Positions 18,370-28,997 of a stretch of DNA of 64,000 bases are shown here, piece by piece. How positions within the stretch are numbered: position 1 is the first letter of the stretch; each line of letters starts with the position of its first letter. The position numbers were made by a program, and so were the translations under genes. The notes beneath the pieces are model-generated. The model ran no database searches. It had not been told where the DNA came from and saw only the letters and a program-made list of their open reading frames with translations. This DNA is from JBBDWJ01 sp963824095 (GTDB lineage Bacteria; Acidobacteriota; Terriglobia; Bryobacterales; UBA6623). The DNA is taken from the NCBI GenBank assembly GCA_963824095.1, contig CAWGNS010000002.1:1-64000 (forward strand). The letters run 5' to 3'.

Positions 18370-20861
18370 ATGACGGCAAGACGCTTCACCCTTTCGGGGA
18401 TGGAAAGCTTTCTGTTGGATCTTCGCTATGGATGCCGGTCGCTCTACCGCGCGCCCTTGTTCGCGGTGACCGCCGTGGCGGCTTTGGCGCTGGGGATCGG
18501 CGCGAACACGGCTGTTTTTTCCGTCGTGCATGCGGTACTGCTCAAGCCTTTGAGCTATCCCGGCGCTGACCGCATCGTCCTGTTCCATGGGATCACGCCG
18601 AACGGGCCGATTTATGGCGCGTCGGCCACCAAGTACAACATCTGGCGGCAGCAGAGCGATGTGTTCGAGGATGTCGCTGCCTACGAGTACAACGGCGCGG
18701 ACCTCAACCTGACCGGCGGTGCGCTTCCCGAGCAGGTGCGGGCCATTCGCGTAACGGCCGGCTATTTCCCTTTGTTGGGGACGCCGGTCGTGCTGGGCCG
18801 CGCGTTCAATGCCGCCGAGGATGAGCCCAACGGAAGCCCGGTGGCGGTGCTCAGCTATGGGCTTTGGCAGCGCGATTTCGGGGGCGACGCGCGGGTGCTG
18901 GGCCGGAGTCTGGCGCTGGGCGGCAAAGCGCATACGATCGTCGGGGTATTGGGTCCGGGTTTTCGCACCGAGCTCGACACGGCGCCCGATGTCTGGCTTC
19001 CGTTTCAGATCGACCCTAACAGCAACGACCAGGCTCACTATTTCAACGTCATCGGGCGGCTGAAGCCCGGCGTCACCCTGGAGATGGCGAACGCGCGGCT
19101 GCAGAGCGCGGCCGACGAGTTTCGCCGCCGCTATCCCCAGCAGATGGGGGCGCGCGATGGCTTTGTGGTGCAGCCGTTCCAGGACGCGATCGTTAACGAC
19201 GTACGGCTCTCGCTGCTGCTGTTGCTGGGGGCGGTCGGTTTTGTGCTGCTGATTGCGTGCGCCAATGTCGCCAACCTGCTGCTGGCGCGGGCGACCGGCC
19301 GGCGGCACGAGATCGCGTTGCGGGCGGCGATCGGAGCGGGGCGCGGGCGGATCATCCGCCAACTGCTGACCGAAAGCGTGGTGTTGGCCGTGATCGGCGG
19401 CGCCCTGGGCCTCGCGCTCGGGAGCGCGGGTATCCGGCTGCTGCTGGCGAGCAATACCGGCAACATTCCACGGATCGGCGCGCACGGCGCCGCCGTGACG
19501 ATGGATGGTGCGGTACTGGCGTTCACGCTGGCCGTTTCGCTGCTTACCGGGATCGTGTTCGGGCTGATTCCCGCGCTCGTTGTTTCGAGGACCGAGCTGA
19601 GCCTGGCGCTCCAGCGCGGCGGCGGCCGTTCGGGCACGGGTGCGAGCCGCGGCCGCACACGCGGGCTGCTGGTGATCGGCGAGACGGCCCTGGCGATCGT
19701 GCTGCTGGTCGGCGCCGGCCTGTTGATTCGCTCCTTTGTGGCGTTGCGCTCGGTCGATGCCGGATTCGACGCGCACCATGTGTTGACGATGCGCTTGTCG
19801 TTGGCCGGTTCGCGCTTCGATACCGCCGCGGAGGTCAACCGGCTGGTGAACGAGGCGCGAAGGCGTTTGGAAGCGGACGCCGGCATCGAGCGCGCCGCCG
19901 CCGGTTACGATCTGCCGCTCGAGGGGGCATTCGGCGTGCCTTATAACATCGTGGGCCCGACTGCGCGTGCGAGGCTACGACGGGCGCGGCTGGCTGGGGG
20001 TCTCGCCGGGCTACTTCGAGGTGTTCCGAATTCCCCCTGGTGGCCGGGCGCGCGTTCGACGAGCGCGACGACGCGGCGGGGGCGCCCGTGGCGATCGTCA
20101 ACCAAGCGCTAGCGCGCAAGTTCTGGCCGCATTCGAGTCCGCTCGGAGAGCGCGTGATTCTGGGCAAGGGCTACGGCCCCGAGTTTGCCGAGCCCGAACG
20201 CGAGATCGTCGGTGTGATCGGCGACGTTCGCGATTCGGGTCTCGATGGGAAGCCGATTCCGACGGTGTTCGTCCCGATGGCGCAGGTGACCGACGGCATC
20301 ACGGCGCTGGCCGTCCGGGTGGGTTCGCTCGCCTGGGCGGTCCGCACGCGCGCCGAGCCTTACGCGCTGCGGCAGGTGATGGAGCGCGAGATCGAGGACG
20401 CCAGCGGCGGCTTGCCGGTGGCGCGGGTTCGCTCGATGGACGAAATCCGCCTGCAATCGACCGCCCGCTCGGGGTTCAACATGTCGCTGCTGACGACGTT
20501 CGCCGCGGCGGCGCTGCTGCTGGCGGCGATCGGCATCTACGGGCTGATGGCCTATTCGGTGGAGCAGCGCCGGCGGGAGATCGGCGTGCGCCTGGCGCTG
20601 GGGGCGCAGCCCGGCGACGTGCGCAACCTAGTGGTATTTCAGGGCATGCGGCTGACCTTGATCGGCGTCGGGATCGGGCTGCTGGCGGCGCTGGGGCTGG
20701 CACGCCTGATCACGGGCTTCTTGTTTGGCGTGCCGAGCTGGGACCCGCTGGTGTTTGTGGCCGTGCCGCTGTTTTTGAGCGCGGTGGCGCTGCTGGCTTG
20801 CTGGCTACCGGCGCGGCGGGCCGTGGGGATCAGTCCGGTGAGTGCTTTGCGGGCGGAGTAG
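18370..20861 (+). CDS. ADOP-type ABC transporter permease (MacB/FtsX fold), frameshifted twice
   Basis: Acidobacterial duplicated orphan permeases are about 800-residue MacB-like proteins without their own ATPase. The first 530 residues (start ATG 18370, GGGAGG upstream) show the N-terminal helix LYRAPLFAVTAVAALALGIG with ANTAVFSVVHAVLL, the MacB periplasmic domain, and the FtsX segment IACANVANLLLARATGRR. A second permease half follows to residue 830: MSLLTTFAAAALLLAAIGIY, AYSVEQRRREIGVRLALGA and a final GISPVSALRAE. The frame changes by +1 between 19955 and 19970 and again by +1 in the run of five C near 20031 (FRIP then AGRAFDERD). The N-terminal PadR-like domain seen in some ADOPs is absent. 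Role and substrate unknown. Confidence 0.8.
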
Positions 20862-20987
20862 TCGGGGCACACAGGCAAGCGGAGGGAGTTGGCGCACAGA
20901 AGCAAGCGGAGTAGTTGGGCACGGAAGCAAAGACGTCCCACCGGTGCCCCCTCTCTGGGCGGAATCTCAAGTCTGGCCTTCCGCAAG

Positions 20988-21131
20988 GTAGAGACAGGCG
21001 CTCTCGCCTGTCGGCCGCAGCGAAGCGGAGGCCCGTCCTGGTCCTGCATTTCGACTTGGGACGCAGGTTGGACTCGGCACGCAGGCTTCGGGCCGCCTGC
21101 GGCGGCGACAGGCGAGAGCGCCTGTCTCTAC
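20988..21131. repeat. Family C inverted repeat pair
   Basis: GTAGAGACAGGCGCTCTCGC at 20988 is repeated in inverted orientation ending at 21131. Each arm is itself a hairpin (GACAGGCG-AGAG-CGCCTGTC), and the inner flanks GCAGCGAAGCGGAGGCC and GGCCGCCTGCGGC also pair loosely. It occupies most of the gap between the ADOP and aminotransferase genes. Confidence 0.8.
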
Positions 21132-21169
21132 ACAGGGCAGAGCGGTTTCGCCCCTCCGGGGTCTGCGAG

Positions 21170-22288
21170 CTACGGCAGCAGATCCACAAACTTGGCCACG
21201 TCGGCTTCGTTGGCGTAGAAGTGGGGCGCGGCGCGGATCCAGCCGAAGCGGGGGGAGACGGTCACTCCGTTTTCCAGGAGCTTATTTACGGCGGCGACCG
21301 AGTCGACCCCTTCCTTGCGAACCGAGACGATCCCCGAGCCGCTGCCGTTGTCGCGGTGGGTGAACAGCTCGTAGCCCTTCTGTTGGGCTCCGCTGGCAAG
21401 CAGGTTGGCCAGGTGGTCGACGTGGGCGGCGATTCGATCGACTCCGGCTTCGAGGAAAAGCTCGAGCGAGGCTCGCAGGCCGAACGTGCCGATGGTGTTC
21501 ATGGTGCCGCATTCGAAACGGGCGGCTCCGGCGCGCAGTTCGGGATCGCGGCTGTAGGTTCGCCAGCCGGCGGTGTTGGTCCAGCCAAATTCGACCGGGC
21601 GGACTTGGGGAATCAGGTCGCGGTCGATGTAGAGCAGCGCGATGCCTTCGGGGCCCAGCAGCCACTTGTGCGAACTGGCGGCCAGGGCGTGGATGCCGCT
21701 GCGTTGCACGTCGACGGGAAACGGGCCGAGGCCCTGCACGGCGTCGACCACCAGCAGACAGCCGCGGCGGCGGCAAATTTCGCCCACCGCGTCGAGGTCG
21801 ATGCGAAAGCCGCTGACGTATTGCACGAAGCTGATCGCCAGCAGGCGGGCTCCCTGGCAGGCGCGGTCGATCTCGTCGAGCTCGATGCGGCCGCCGCTGA
21901 GTTTGAGCCAGCGCAGCGTGACGCCCCGGCGTTCCAACTGCGCCCAGGGGAAGTAGTTCGCGGGGAATTCGTCTTCGATGCCGACGACGACGTCGCCAGG
22001 ATGCCAGTCGAGGCCGTTGGCGATGGTCGCCAGGCCTTCGGAGGTGTTCTTGGTAATAGCGATTTCGTCGGGTTCGGCGGCGATGAGTTGCGCCGCCGCC
22101 TGGCGTACGCCGGCGATGGTTTCGACCCACGAGAGGTAGCCCACCGAGCCCTGCTGCATCACCTGGGCGGCCAGCTCTTGCATCGCCCGCGCCGAGCGGC
22201 CCGGCAGCGGCGACACCGAGGCGTGATTGAAGTAAACGTACTTTTCCGTAACCGGAAATTCCGCGCGATAGGCCGATAAGTCGTTCAT
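21170..22288 (-). CDS. Class V aminotransferase (cysteine desulfurase-like PLP enzyme)
   Basis: 372 residues from the ATG at 22288. YVYFNHASVSPLP at the N-terminus, ITKNTSEGLATIANGLDW, the PLP-ring Asp in LLVVDAVQGLGPFPVD, the Schiff-base Lys in ASSHKWLLGPEGIALLY near residue 208, and ARFECGTMNTIGTFGL place it in the class V group (IscS/SufS/kynureninase fold). No conserved active-site Cys loop typical of true desulfurases is obvious, so it may be an isopenicillin-epimerase-like or other group member. It is divergent from the M48 protease gene, sharing a 163-base upstream region that contains TATACT at 22369. Confidence 0.82.
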   Translation of the reverse strand: MNDLSAYRAEFPVTEKYVYFNHASVSPLPGRSARAMQELAAQVMQQGSVGYLSWVETIAGVRQAAAQLIAAEPDEIAITKNTSEGLATIANGLDWHPGDVVVGIEDEFPANYFPWAQLERRGVTLRWLKLSGGRIELDEIDRACQGARLLAISFVQYVSGFRIDLDAVGEICRRRGCLLVVDAVQGLGPFPVDVQRSGIHALAASSHKWLLGPEGIALLYIDRDLIPQVRPVEFGWTNTAGWRTYSRDPELRAGAARFECGTMNTIGTFGLRASLELFLEAGVDRIAAHVDHLANLLASGAQQKGYELFTHRDNGSGSGIVSVRKEGVDSVAAVNKLLENGVTVSPRFGWIRAAPHFYANEADVAKFVDLLP

Positions 22289-22451
22289 GCTGCTTCGGAA
22301 ACCGCTCTGCGATGCAAATTCTCGCGGCGAGGCCAAAATCCAACTATACCCCACTGGTACGACCGGTTATACTGTTTGTGTCGGACGGGCTCTGAGTCCG
22401 AAACCGTTTGCCGCTCCCCCGGGTCCAGAGTCGAGGAGGAGGATTTTCGGC

Positions 22452-23516
22452 ATGATTTTGCGCCTGCGACCCCTAGCACTCGTTGTTCTTGCTGGTGTGG
22501 TCGGTCTGCCGCCCTCCCTCCCCGCCAAAGATAAATCCAAAGACGACAGTCAGAACGCCGCCAAGACCGAGACCAAGAAGCGCGAGCCGCGCAACGCCAA
22601 AGAAGACGTCGACGCGATCGGCGAACGCGACGTCGGCAAAGGCGTCAACTTCTACTCGCTGGAAAAAGAAATTGCGCTGGGCAAGTCGCTGGCGACCGAT
22701 ATCGAGCGGCAGTCGAAGATCATCGACGACCCGGTGGTGTCGGAGTACGTCAACCGCGTCGGGCAGAACCTGGTGCGCAACTCCGACGCCAAGGTGCCGT
22801 TCACGATCAAGGTGGTCGACAGTCCCGAGGTGAACGCCTTCGCGCTGCCGGGCGGTTTCTTCTTCGTGAACTCGGGCCTGCTGCTGCGCGCCGACACCGA
22901 AGCCGAACTGGCGGGCGTGATGGCGCACGAGATTGCGCACGTGGCCGCGCGCCACGGAACGCGACAGGCGACGCGCGGGCAGATCATCAACTTCGCCAGC
23001 ATCCCGTTGATCTTCATGGGCGGCTGGACGGGCTATGGCATTCGGCAAGCGGCTGGTTTCGCCATCCCGATGGGTTTTTTGAAGTTCTCGCGCTCGATGG
23101 AAGCCGAAGCCGACTTCCTGGGCTTGCAGTATATGTACGCGTCGGGCTACGACCCGACCGCGTTCATCGATTTTTTCGAAAAGCTCAAGGCCGACGAAAA
23201 GCGAAAGCCGGGCACGCTGGCGAAACTGTTCGCTTCGCACCCGCCACACGGTTCGCGCATCAAGAAGACGCAGAAGCACATCGACGAGCTGCTGCCGAGC
23301 CGGCCACAGTATGTCGTCAACACTTCGGAGTTCCTGGCGGTGCAGGCCCGTCTGAAGCGTCTGACCTTCCGCAGCACCACCGAGGAAGACGACCCCAACA
23401 AACCCCGGCTGCGGCGCGCGCCCAGCGACTCGACCGACCCGGTGGAGACCAGCGGCGGCGGCACGTCCGATCAACAGCCCGAAGAGGACCAGCGGCCGAC
23501 GCTGAAGCGGCGCTGA
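22452..23516 (+). CDS. M48 family metalloprotease, exported
   Basis: 354 residues from the ATG at 22452, with a GGAGGAGGA ribosome-binding site directly upstream; longer in-frame starts lack one. A signal peptide ends near LPPSLPAKD. The zinc motif HEIAH is near residue 159 (GVMAHEIAHVAARHGTRQ), with the third ligand in SMEAEADFLGLQYM near residue 217. ASHPPHGSRI is the late conserved motif of BepA/LoiP-like periplasmic M48 proteases, which take part in outer-membrane protein quality control. The last 50 residues are a polar low-complexity tail without the TPR domain of BepA. It is divergent from the aminotransferase gene. Confidence 0.85.
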   Translation: MILRLRPLALVVLAGVVGLPPSLPAKDKSKDDSQNAAKTETKKREPRNAKEDVDAIGERDVGKGVNFYSLEKEIALGKSLATDIERQSKIIDDPVVSEYVNRVGQNLVRNSDAKVPFTIKVVDSPEVNAFALPGGFFFVNSGLLLRADTEAELAGVMAHEIAHVAARHGTRQATRGQIINFASIPLIFMGGWTGYGIRQAAGFAIPMGFLKFSRSMEAEADFLGLQYMYASGYDPTAFIDFFEKLKADEKRKPGTLAKLFASHPPHGSRIKKTQKHIDELLPSRPQYVVNTSEFLAVQARLKRLTFRSTTEEDDPNKPRLRRAPSDSTDPVETSGGGTSDQQPEEDQRPTLKRR

Positions 23517-23612
23517 AGCCAGGCGCGACAAAAGCGGCGCGGGCTTCGGGCCGGCGGCGTTGACCTGCAGGTTGACGTGTTTGCTCTCCGCCCTCAGCAA
23601 TGGTTTCTGGAA

Positions 23613-23994
23613 GTAGAGACAGGCGCTCTCGCCTGTCAGCCGCCGCGCAAGCGGCAGTCCTCCCCTTCGGCGCCCCGAATCACGACAACGGAGCCGCAGG
23701 CGTAAGCCGGCGGGCCGAAGCGGCTGGATGCCGGGGGCGAAGCCCGACAGCAGCGAGGCCCGACGGGTACCAGCGAATCCCAGCCCCACCGGCCAAACAC
23801 GGCCCTTCCCACCGCAGGTAGACCCCCGTCGCACCCACTCCCGCCGCGCTGCGGCCCGCCGGCCTACGCCTGCGGCTCTGTTGTGGTGGGTCCGGCCTCG
23901 CTTTCTGTTGGATCCGGCGTGCACGCACGAGTGCCAAGGAACCTTGAGGCACAGACAATCCGGACTCTACCTGGACAGACAGGATTGTCTGTCC
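23613..23994. repeat. Cluster of family C, B and D palindromes
   Basis: A family C unit begins at 23613, an inverted family B pair spans 23686-23885 (GGAGCCGCAGGCGTAAGCC at the left, its mirror image at the right), and a family D hairpin (GGACAGAC and GTCTGTCC around AGGATT) lies at 23973-23994. The 530-base gap between the M48 and TIGR03437 genes is mostly repeat; no gene is seen in it. Confidence 0.8.
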
Positions 23995-24050
23995 CACGTC
24001 GAAAAGACGGTCGCGGTGGCGCCCTGGGTGAGGCTTGCATCCACTACGAT

Positions 24051-25790
24051 ATGGAGATGCAACATTTCCTACGGTTTCCCCTCCTTCTAGGATTGGCTCT
24101 TGTTTCGGTGGCGATTCCGCTGGCGGCGCAGCCCACTGCGGTGGTCAATGTCGCCAGCTTCGCCAACCCCAATCTGCCCAATGGCAATATCGCCCAGGGC
24201 AGCATGTTTACCGTCTTCGGCACCAACATCGGGCCGGCTTCTCTGGCACAAGTCAGCGCGTTTCCGTTGCCGACCGAGTTGGGCGGCACCTCGATTCAGG
24301 TGACCACCGGAGGCCAAACGGTGGATTGCATCATGATCTTTTCGGTGGCAACGCAGGTGGCGGCCGTGCTGCCGTCGAGTACTCCCGAGGGGGAAGGAAC
24401 GCTGACCCTGACCTTCAACGGGCAGGCGGGCGCCCCCATTCCGATCAAGGTGGTGGCGCACAGCTTTGGAACGTTTGGGATCAACCAGGCGGGCAGCGGC
24501 CCGGCGGTGTTGACCAACGCTTCGAATCCGCTGTCGGTGAATACGATTTTCAACAGCGGCGTGGCGGGCGATTCGTGGGACATCTGGGGCACGGGGCTGG
24601 GCGGGGTGCAAGGCGATGAAGCCGGCAGCGCGCTGCCCGGCGATTTGCCCTATGACGTGCAGGTGCTGGTGGGCTCGACGCCCGCGCAGGTGACCTACCG
24701 CGGCCGTTCGGGCTGCTGCGTCGGCATCGACCAGGTGCGTTTCGTGGTGCCGGCCGGCATTACGGGCTGCTATGTGCCGATCACCGTCTCGGTGAACGGC
24801 GTGGCGAGCAACTTCACGACGATGGCGATCAGCGAGAACGGCGGCAACTGCAGCGACCCCGCGACCGGCATCAACGCCTCGGTCCTCTCGCAGGCGCAGA
24901 CGAATGGAGGGTTAAGCATCGGCAGCGTTAACGGCTCGCGCACCCGAACTCAGTTCAACCTGCCGGACGGTGTCGTCGGGCAGTCGTCCTTTACCTCGAT
25001 CACCGACAGTGTGTCGGCCGACTTCGAGCGGCTAACGACGGCGCAAGTCACGTCCTACGGAGGCTTGCTCAACATCAGCACGGTGGGCGCCTGTACGGTC
25101 TACCAGTTCCGCAACTCGGATGGAACCGAAAACGATGACCCCACCCAGGGCACGCCGCTCGATGCCGGGACGCTCACGCTGACGGGGGATGAAGGCACGC
25201 ACGCGATTTCGAAGGACAGCGACGGCTTCTACTTCGAGCTACTGAACAGCGTCCTGACGGGTCTGCCGGCGATCGGGCCCGGGAAGGCCGTCCTAGCGGC
25301 CATCAAATCACAGGCCCCGATCAAGGGACAGTTCCCCGGCAGCACGGGCTACTATGTGCCCGGCACGCACACCGTGACCGGCTCGGGCGGCTCGGACGTT
25401 GGGCCGTTCACGGCGAACTTCGAGGTCGGCTCGCCGCTGACCTGGACGAACCCGACCGATTCGATCAGCCGCGACGCCCCGTTCACCGTGCAATGGCAGG
25501 GCGGCTCGGGGGATCGCGTCTTGATCTTCGGGTTTTCGTCGTTCGACTTCGCCGACAATTCGGGCTCGGGAGCGGCGTTCTGGTGTTCGGCGGACCGCGC
25601 GGCGGGCTCGTTCACGATTCCGCAGGCGATTCTGAGCAGCCTGCCGGTGTCGGAGAGCGTCGAAGGCGTTCCGGCCGGCGCATTCGCGGTGGGGAGCCAG
25701 TCGCTGCAAACGGCGACGATTCCCGACGTGGATATCGCGCTGAGCTCGTTCACCGATCTAAGCTTTCAGTTCGGGGTTGAGTACAAGTAG
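24051..25790 (+). CDS. Secreted TIGR03437-domain protein
   Basis: 579 residues from the ATG at 24051 (a second ATG at 24057 is equally possible). Signal peptide LLLGLALVSVAIPLAAQP, then TAVVNVASFANPNLPNG, QGSMFTVFGTNIGPASLAQ, and SWDIWGTGLGGVQGDEAG, the hallmarks of the TIGR03437 domain, in this case placed at the N-terminus rather than at the C-terminus. The second half is Ser/Thr/Gly-rich beta sequence with a Cys pair (GACTVYQFR, AFWCSADRAAG) that I do not recognise. Upstream 23883-24050 is repeat-derived frame and is not included. Cell-surface or extracellular role unknown. Confidence 0.8.
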   Translation: MEMQHFLRFPLLLGLALVSVAIPLAAQPTAVVNVASFANPNLPNGNIAQGSMFTVFGTNIGPASLAQVSAFPLPTELGGTSIQVTTGGQTVDCIMIFSVATQVAAVLPSSTPEGEGTLTLTFNGQAGAPIPIKVVAHSFGTFGINQAGSGPAVLTNASNPLSVNTIFNSGVAGDSWDIWGTGLGGVQGDEAGSALPGDLPYDVQVLVGSTPAQVTYRGRSGCCVGIDQVRFVVPAGITGCYVPITVSVNGVASNFTTMAISENGGNCSDPATGINASVLSQAQTNGGLSIGSVNGSRTRTQFNLPDGVVGQSSFTSITDSVSADFERLTTAQVTSYGGLLNISTVGACTVYQFRNSDGTENDDPTQGTPLDAGTLTLTGDEGTHAISKDSDGFYFELLNSVLTGLPAIGPGKAVLAAIKSQAPIKGQFPGSTGYYVPGTHTVTGSGGSDVGPFTANFEVGSPLTWTNPTDSISRDAPFTVQWQGGSGDRVLIFGFSSFDFADNSGSGAAFWCSADRAAGSFTIPQAILSSLPVSESVEGVPAGAFAVGSQSLQTATIPDVDIALSSFTDLSFQFGVEYK

Positions 25791-25883
25791 GAACGGTTGA
25801 TGCGGGGGCCTCTCCCCTTATTGGTAGGGGGAGAGGCTTTCCGCGGGCATGCGCGGCTCAGCCCTCTCGCCGCCGCGCATCGA

Positions 25884-26229
25884 GAAACAGAGCCGCAGGC
25901 GTGAGCCGGCGGGCCGAAGCGGCTGGATGCCGGGGGCGAAGCCCGACGGGACCGGCGAAACACTTCGTCCCCGGAAAAGCTGGACGTAACCGGGGAACGT
26001 CACCCGAACAGTCGGACGCGACTGGCGAAACACTCGCTTTCCCACGGTGGATCGATCGCCGTTCCCCCTTTTCCCGTTGCGGCTCGGCCCGCCGGCTCAC
26101 GCCTGCGGCTCTGTTGCTGTGGGTCTTACCTCGCTGCTGTGGGTCGTCGAGACGGGCTTCGCGGCCGCCTGGCGGCGGCGACAGGCGAGAGCGCCTGTCT
26201 CCACTTTGGACAGACAGAATTGTCTGTCC
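25884..26229. repeat. Family B inverted pair, family C half and family D hairpin
   Basis: An inverted B pair spans 25884-26116, followed by a C unit ending at 26203 and a D hairpin at 26208-26229. The order B-B'-C-D nearly repeats the order in the 23.6-24.0 kb gap. There is no gene in the 595 bases between the flanking coding regions. Confidence 0.8.
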
Positions 26230-26385
26230 CACGTCCAACCTAACAACTCGCCTCGGTGACGCTTGGATGCCTGCGGTACGCTTGTGCCATCATGCAGGGA
26301 CGAGAGTCTGCCCGCGGTGGGAGTGCGTGGCGCGGCCGGCCACAAACGCGGTTGGATTCGAGTGCTTTCACACAAGGGGTTTTTC

Positions 26386-28485
26386 GTGGTTGATTTATCC
26401 AGAACCCGGCTCGGGATATTTACGCTTCTGCTTGGCGGTCTGGCCGTCTGGATCGTGGCGGCGCAGCAGCCTCGCAGGGTCGACGACAAGGCGCTGCGGA
26501 ATCCGCCCGCGGGCGAATGGCTGAACTATGGCCGCGATTATGCCGGCACACACTACAGCCCTCTCGAGCAGATCAACGCCGGCAACGTGAACAAGCTGGG
26601 CCTGGCCTGGTCTTACGACACGCATTCCTACTCGGGGCAGCTCGAGGGCACCCCGATCGTTTCCAACGGGACGCTTTACGCCACGCTCACCTGGAGCATG
26701 GTGTTCGCCATCGATGCGCGCACCGGCCGCGAGAAATGGCGCTGGGATCCCGAGATTCCGCACCCGCGCTTTGTGACCGACGAGCGCGGCGTGCGCTACC
26801 GGCGCGGGCCCAGCCTGTGCTGCGGGCCGGTGAATCGCGGCGTGGCGTTGTACAACGGCAAGGTGTTCGTGGGCACGCTCGACGGGCGGCTGGTTGCGCT
26901 CAACGCCGATACCGGCAAGCCGGTGTGGTCGGTTCAGACCACCAGCAAGGAAGACGATTACAGCATCACGGGCGCGCCGCGCGTGGTGCAAGGCAAGGTG
27001 ATCGTGGGCAATAGCGGAGCCGAGTTCGGGGTGCGCGGGTTTGTTTCCGCCTATGACGCCGAGACGGGCAAGCTCGACTGGCGGACGTATATCGTTCCCG
27101 GCGACCCGACCCTGCCGTTCGAAAGCAAGGCGCTCGAACAGGCCGCCAAGACCTGGAATGGACCGTGGTGGAAATACGGCGGCGGCGGCACGGCCTGGGA
27201 CGGCATGGTGTACGACCCCGAGCTCGATCTGCTCTACATCGGCACGGGGAACGGCTCGCCTTGGAATCGCGACATTCGCAGCCCCGGCGGCGGCGACAAT
27301 CTGTATCTGTGCTCGATCCTGGCGCTGCGGCCCGAGACCGGCGAATACGTCTGGCATTTTCAGACCACGCCGGCCGATAGCTGGGATTACGCCAGCGTCC
27401 AGCCGCTGGTGCTGACCGAGTTGACCATCGGCGGGCGGCGGCGCAAGGTGATCCTGCAAGCGCCCAAGAACGGATTTTTTTATGTGATCGACCGCGAGAC
27501 CGGCGAGTTCCTTTCCGCCAAGCCGTTTGCCAAGGTGAATTGGGCGACGGGCGTCGATCCCAAGACCGGCCGGCCGATCGAGACGCCCGAGGCGAGCTAC
27601 GACGAGCGCGGCTCGATGCTGTCGCCCGGTTCGGACGGCGCGCACAACTGGCACGCGATGGCCTGGAATCCCAAGACCGGCCTGGTGTACCTCCCGGCGC
27701 AGAACACGACCGGGTTTTATGGCCGCGACCCGGATTTCACCTATCAGCTCGGCCGGATGAATCTGGGGCGGACGCGGGCGAGTGCTCTGGGGCCGAAGAC
27801 GCCGGCGCCGGCGTCTCCGCCGCGGCGCCGCCGTGGGGCCTCGGTCGTGGGGTTGGGAGGCCAGCAGGAAGGCGCCTTTCTGGCGGCGTGGGATCCGGTG
27901 GCGCAAAAAGCGCGCTGGCGGATCGATTTCGAGCAGCCCGGCGTCACCGGGGGCACGCTTTCGACCGCCGGCAACCTGGTGTTTCATGGCTCGAATGACG
28001 GCACGTTTTGCGCCTACACGGCCGACAAGGGCGAGAAGGTTTGGGATGTGCAGCTCGCGCCGGGGTTCAACAATCCGGTGACGTTCGAGCTGGACGGCAG
28101 GCAATACGTGGCGGTGATGACGGGCCGCGGCGGGATGCAGGCGCCGGGCCGCGTGTATGCGTTTGCGCTCGATGCGGCGACGCCGATTCCGTCGATGGAG
28201 CCGGCGCCCGGCGCCGAGAAGGAGTTCGAGCTGACCGAGAGCCGCGAGACCGTGATGGCGGAGCTGGCGCAGGCGGGGCTGCCGGAAGGGCCGGGCAGGG
28301 AACTGCTGGGGCGCTTGTGCGTGGGCTGCCACCCGCCGGCCACCTTTACGAAGTACCGCATGCCGGCCGACGGCTGGAAGGCGATCGTGCAGGAGATGGC
28401 CAACCGCGGGATGCCCGGCAATGTGCAGGAACGCGCGGCGATTGTGGAGTACCTGGGGGCGAACCTGGGGCCGCCGGGGCAGTAA
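26386..28485 (+). CDS. PQQ-dependent dehydrogenase with C-terminal cytochrome c motif
   Basis: Probably oxidises an alcohol or aldose in the periplasm with pyrroloquinoline quinone. From the GTG at 26386 (AAGGGG upstream) the product has 699 residues and an N-terminal anchor LGIFTLLLGGLAVWIVAAQ. Propeller repeats run from WLNYGRDYAGTHYSPL, through AIDARTGREKWRWD and ALNADTGKPVWSVQ, to WDVQLAPGFNNPVTFELDG. The adjacent-cysteine motif SLCCGPVNRG near residue 145 is the vicinal disulfide type seen in quinoprotein alcohol dehydrogenases. A single CVGCH haem motif near residue 645 indicates a short fused cytochrome c. No PQQ biosynthesis gene is in the window. Upstream in-frame codons from 26263 lie in repeat-rich DNA. 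Confidence 0.87.
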   Translation: MVDLSRTRLGIFTLLLGGLAVWIVAAQQPRRVDDKALRNPPAGEWLNYGRDYAGTHYSPLEQINAGNVNKLGLAWSYDTHSYSGQLEGTPIVSNGTLYATLTWSMVFAIDARTGREKWRWDPEIPHPRFVTDERGVRYRRGPSLCCGPVNRGVALYNGKVFVGTLDGRLVALNADTGKPVWSVQTTSKEDDYSITGAPRVVQGKVIVGNSGAEFGVRGFVSAYDAETGKLDWRTYIVPGDPTLPFESKALEQAAKTWNGPWWKYGGGGTAWDGMVYDPELDLLYIGTGNGSPWNRDIRSPGGGDNLYLCSILALRPETGEYVWHFQTTPADSWDYASVQPLVLTELTIGGRRRKVILQAPKNGFFYVIDRETGEFLSAKPFAKVNWATGVDPKTGRPIETPEASYDERGSMLSPGSDGAHNWHAMAWNPKTGLVYLPAQNTTGFYGRDPDFTYQLGRMNLGRTRASALGPKTPAPASPPRRRRGASVVGLGGQQEGAFLAAWDPVAQKARWRIDFEQPGVTGGTLSTAGNLVFHGSNDGTFCAYTADKGEKVWDVQLAPGFNNPVTFELDGRQYVAVMTGRGGMQAPGRVYAFALDAATPIPSMEPAPGAEKEFELTESRETVMAELAQAGLPEGPGRELLGRLCVGCHPPATFTKYRMPADGWKAIVQEMANRGMPGNVQERAAIVEYLGANLGPPGQ

Positions 28486-28621
28486 CTGGAACGGGCGGCG
28501 AGACCGATTTTCAGGGCGGCCGGGAACGTCAAAGGATGTTGTGGCACGACAATCCTGCGTGTGCGGCCGCGGCTGGCAACCCGACGCCCAGCCTTCGACT
28601 TCGCCGCCCGGAATCGCGTCA

Positions 28622-28845
28622 TCAGAGCCGCAGGCGTCGGCCGGCGGGCCGAGGTGCGTCGGAAGCGGGGGGCGGAAAGATCTCCGCCCGGCGCGGGAAG
28701 AAGAAAGCGTGGTGGCTGGTGTCGGGCTTCGCCCCCGGCATCCAGCCGCTTCGGCCCGCCGGCTGACGCCTGCGGCTCTGTTTCTGTAATTTGGAGCGGA
28801 GCGCCCCCTTCGCGCCGGCCGAGGGACAGATAAGATTGTCTGTTC
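28622..28845. repeat. Family B inverted pair plus family D hairpin
   Basis: An inverted B pair spans 28622-28783 (CAGAGCCGCAGGCGTC at the left, GACGCCTGCGGCTCTG at the right), followed by a D-type hairpin near 28824-28845 (GGACAGA and TCTGTTCC). The rest of the 512-base gap shows nothing else. Confidence 0.75.
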
Positions 28846-28997
28846 CGCGTCACATAATCCTTCACGGGGTGTGCCTATGCCTCGATCTCAATTCGCCGAT
28901 CTAACCGAGCCACCGCCGCGGTGTCAGAATTGTGGATAACACTCGTTTTCCTGTGGGGGTCTGCGTTGTGCAGGTGAATCTTGTGCGGGTGAATACT

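Noticed and set aside
26395..28332. A 645-codon minus-strand ORF
   Set aside because: It is antisense to the PQQ dehydrogenase; long antisense frames are expected at this GC content.
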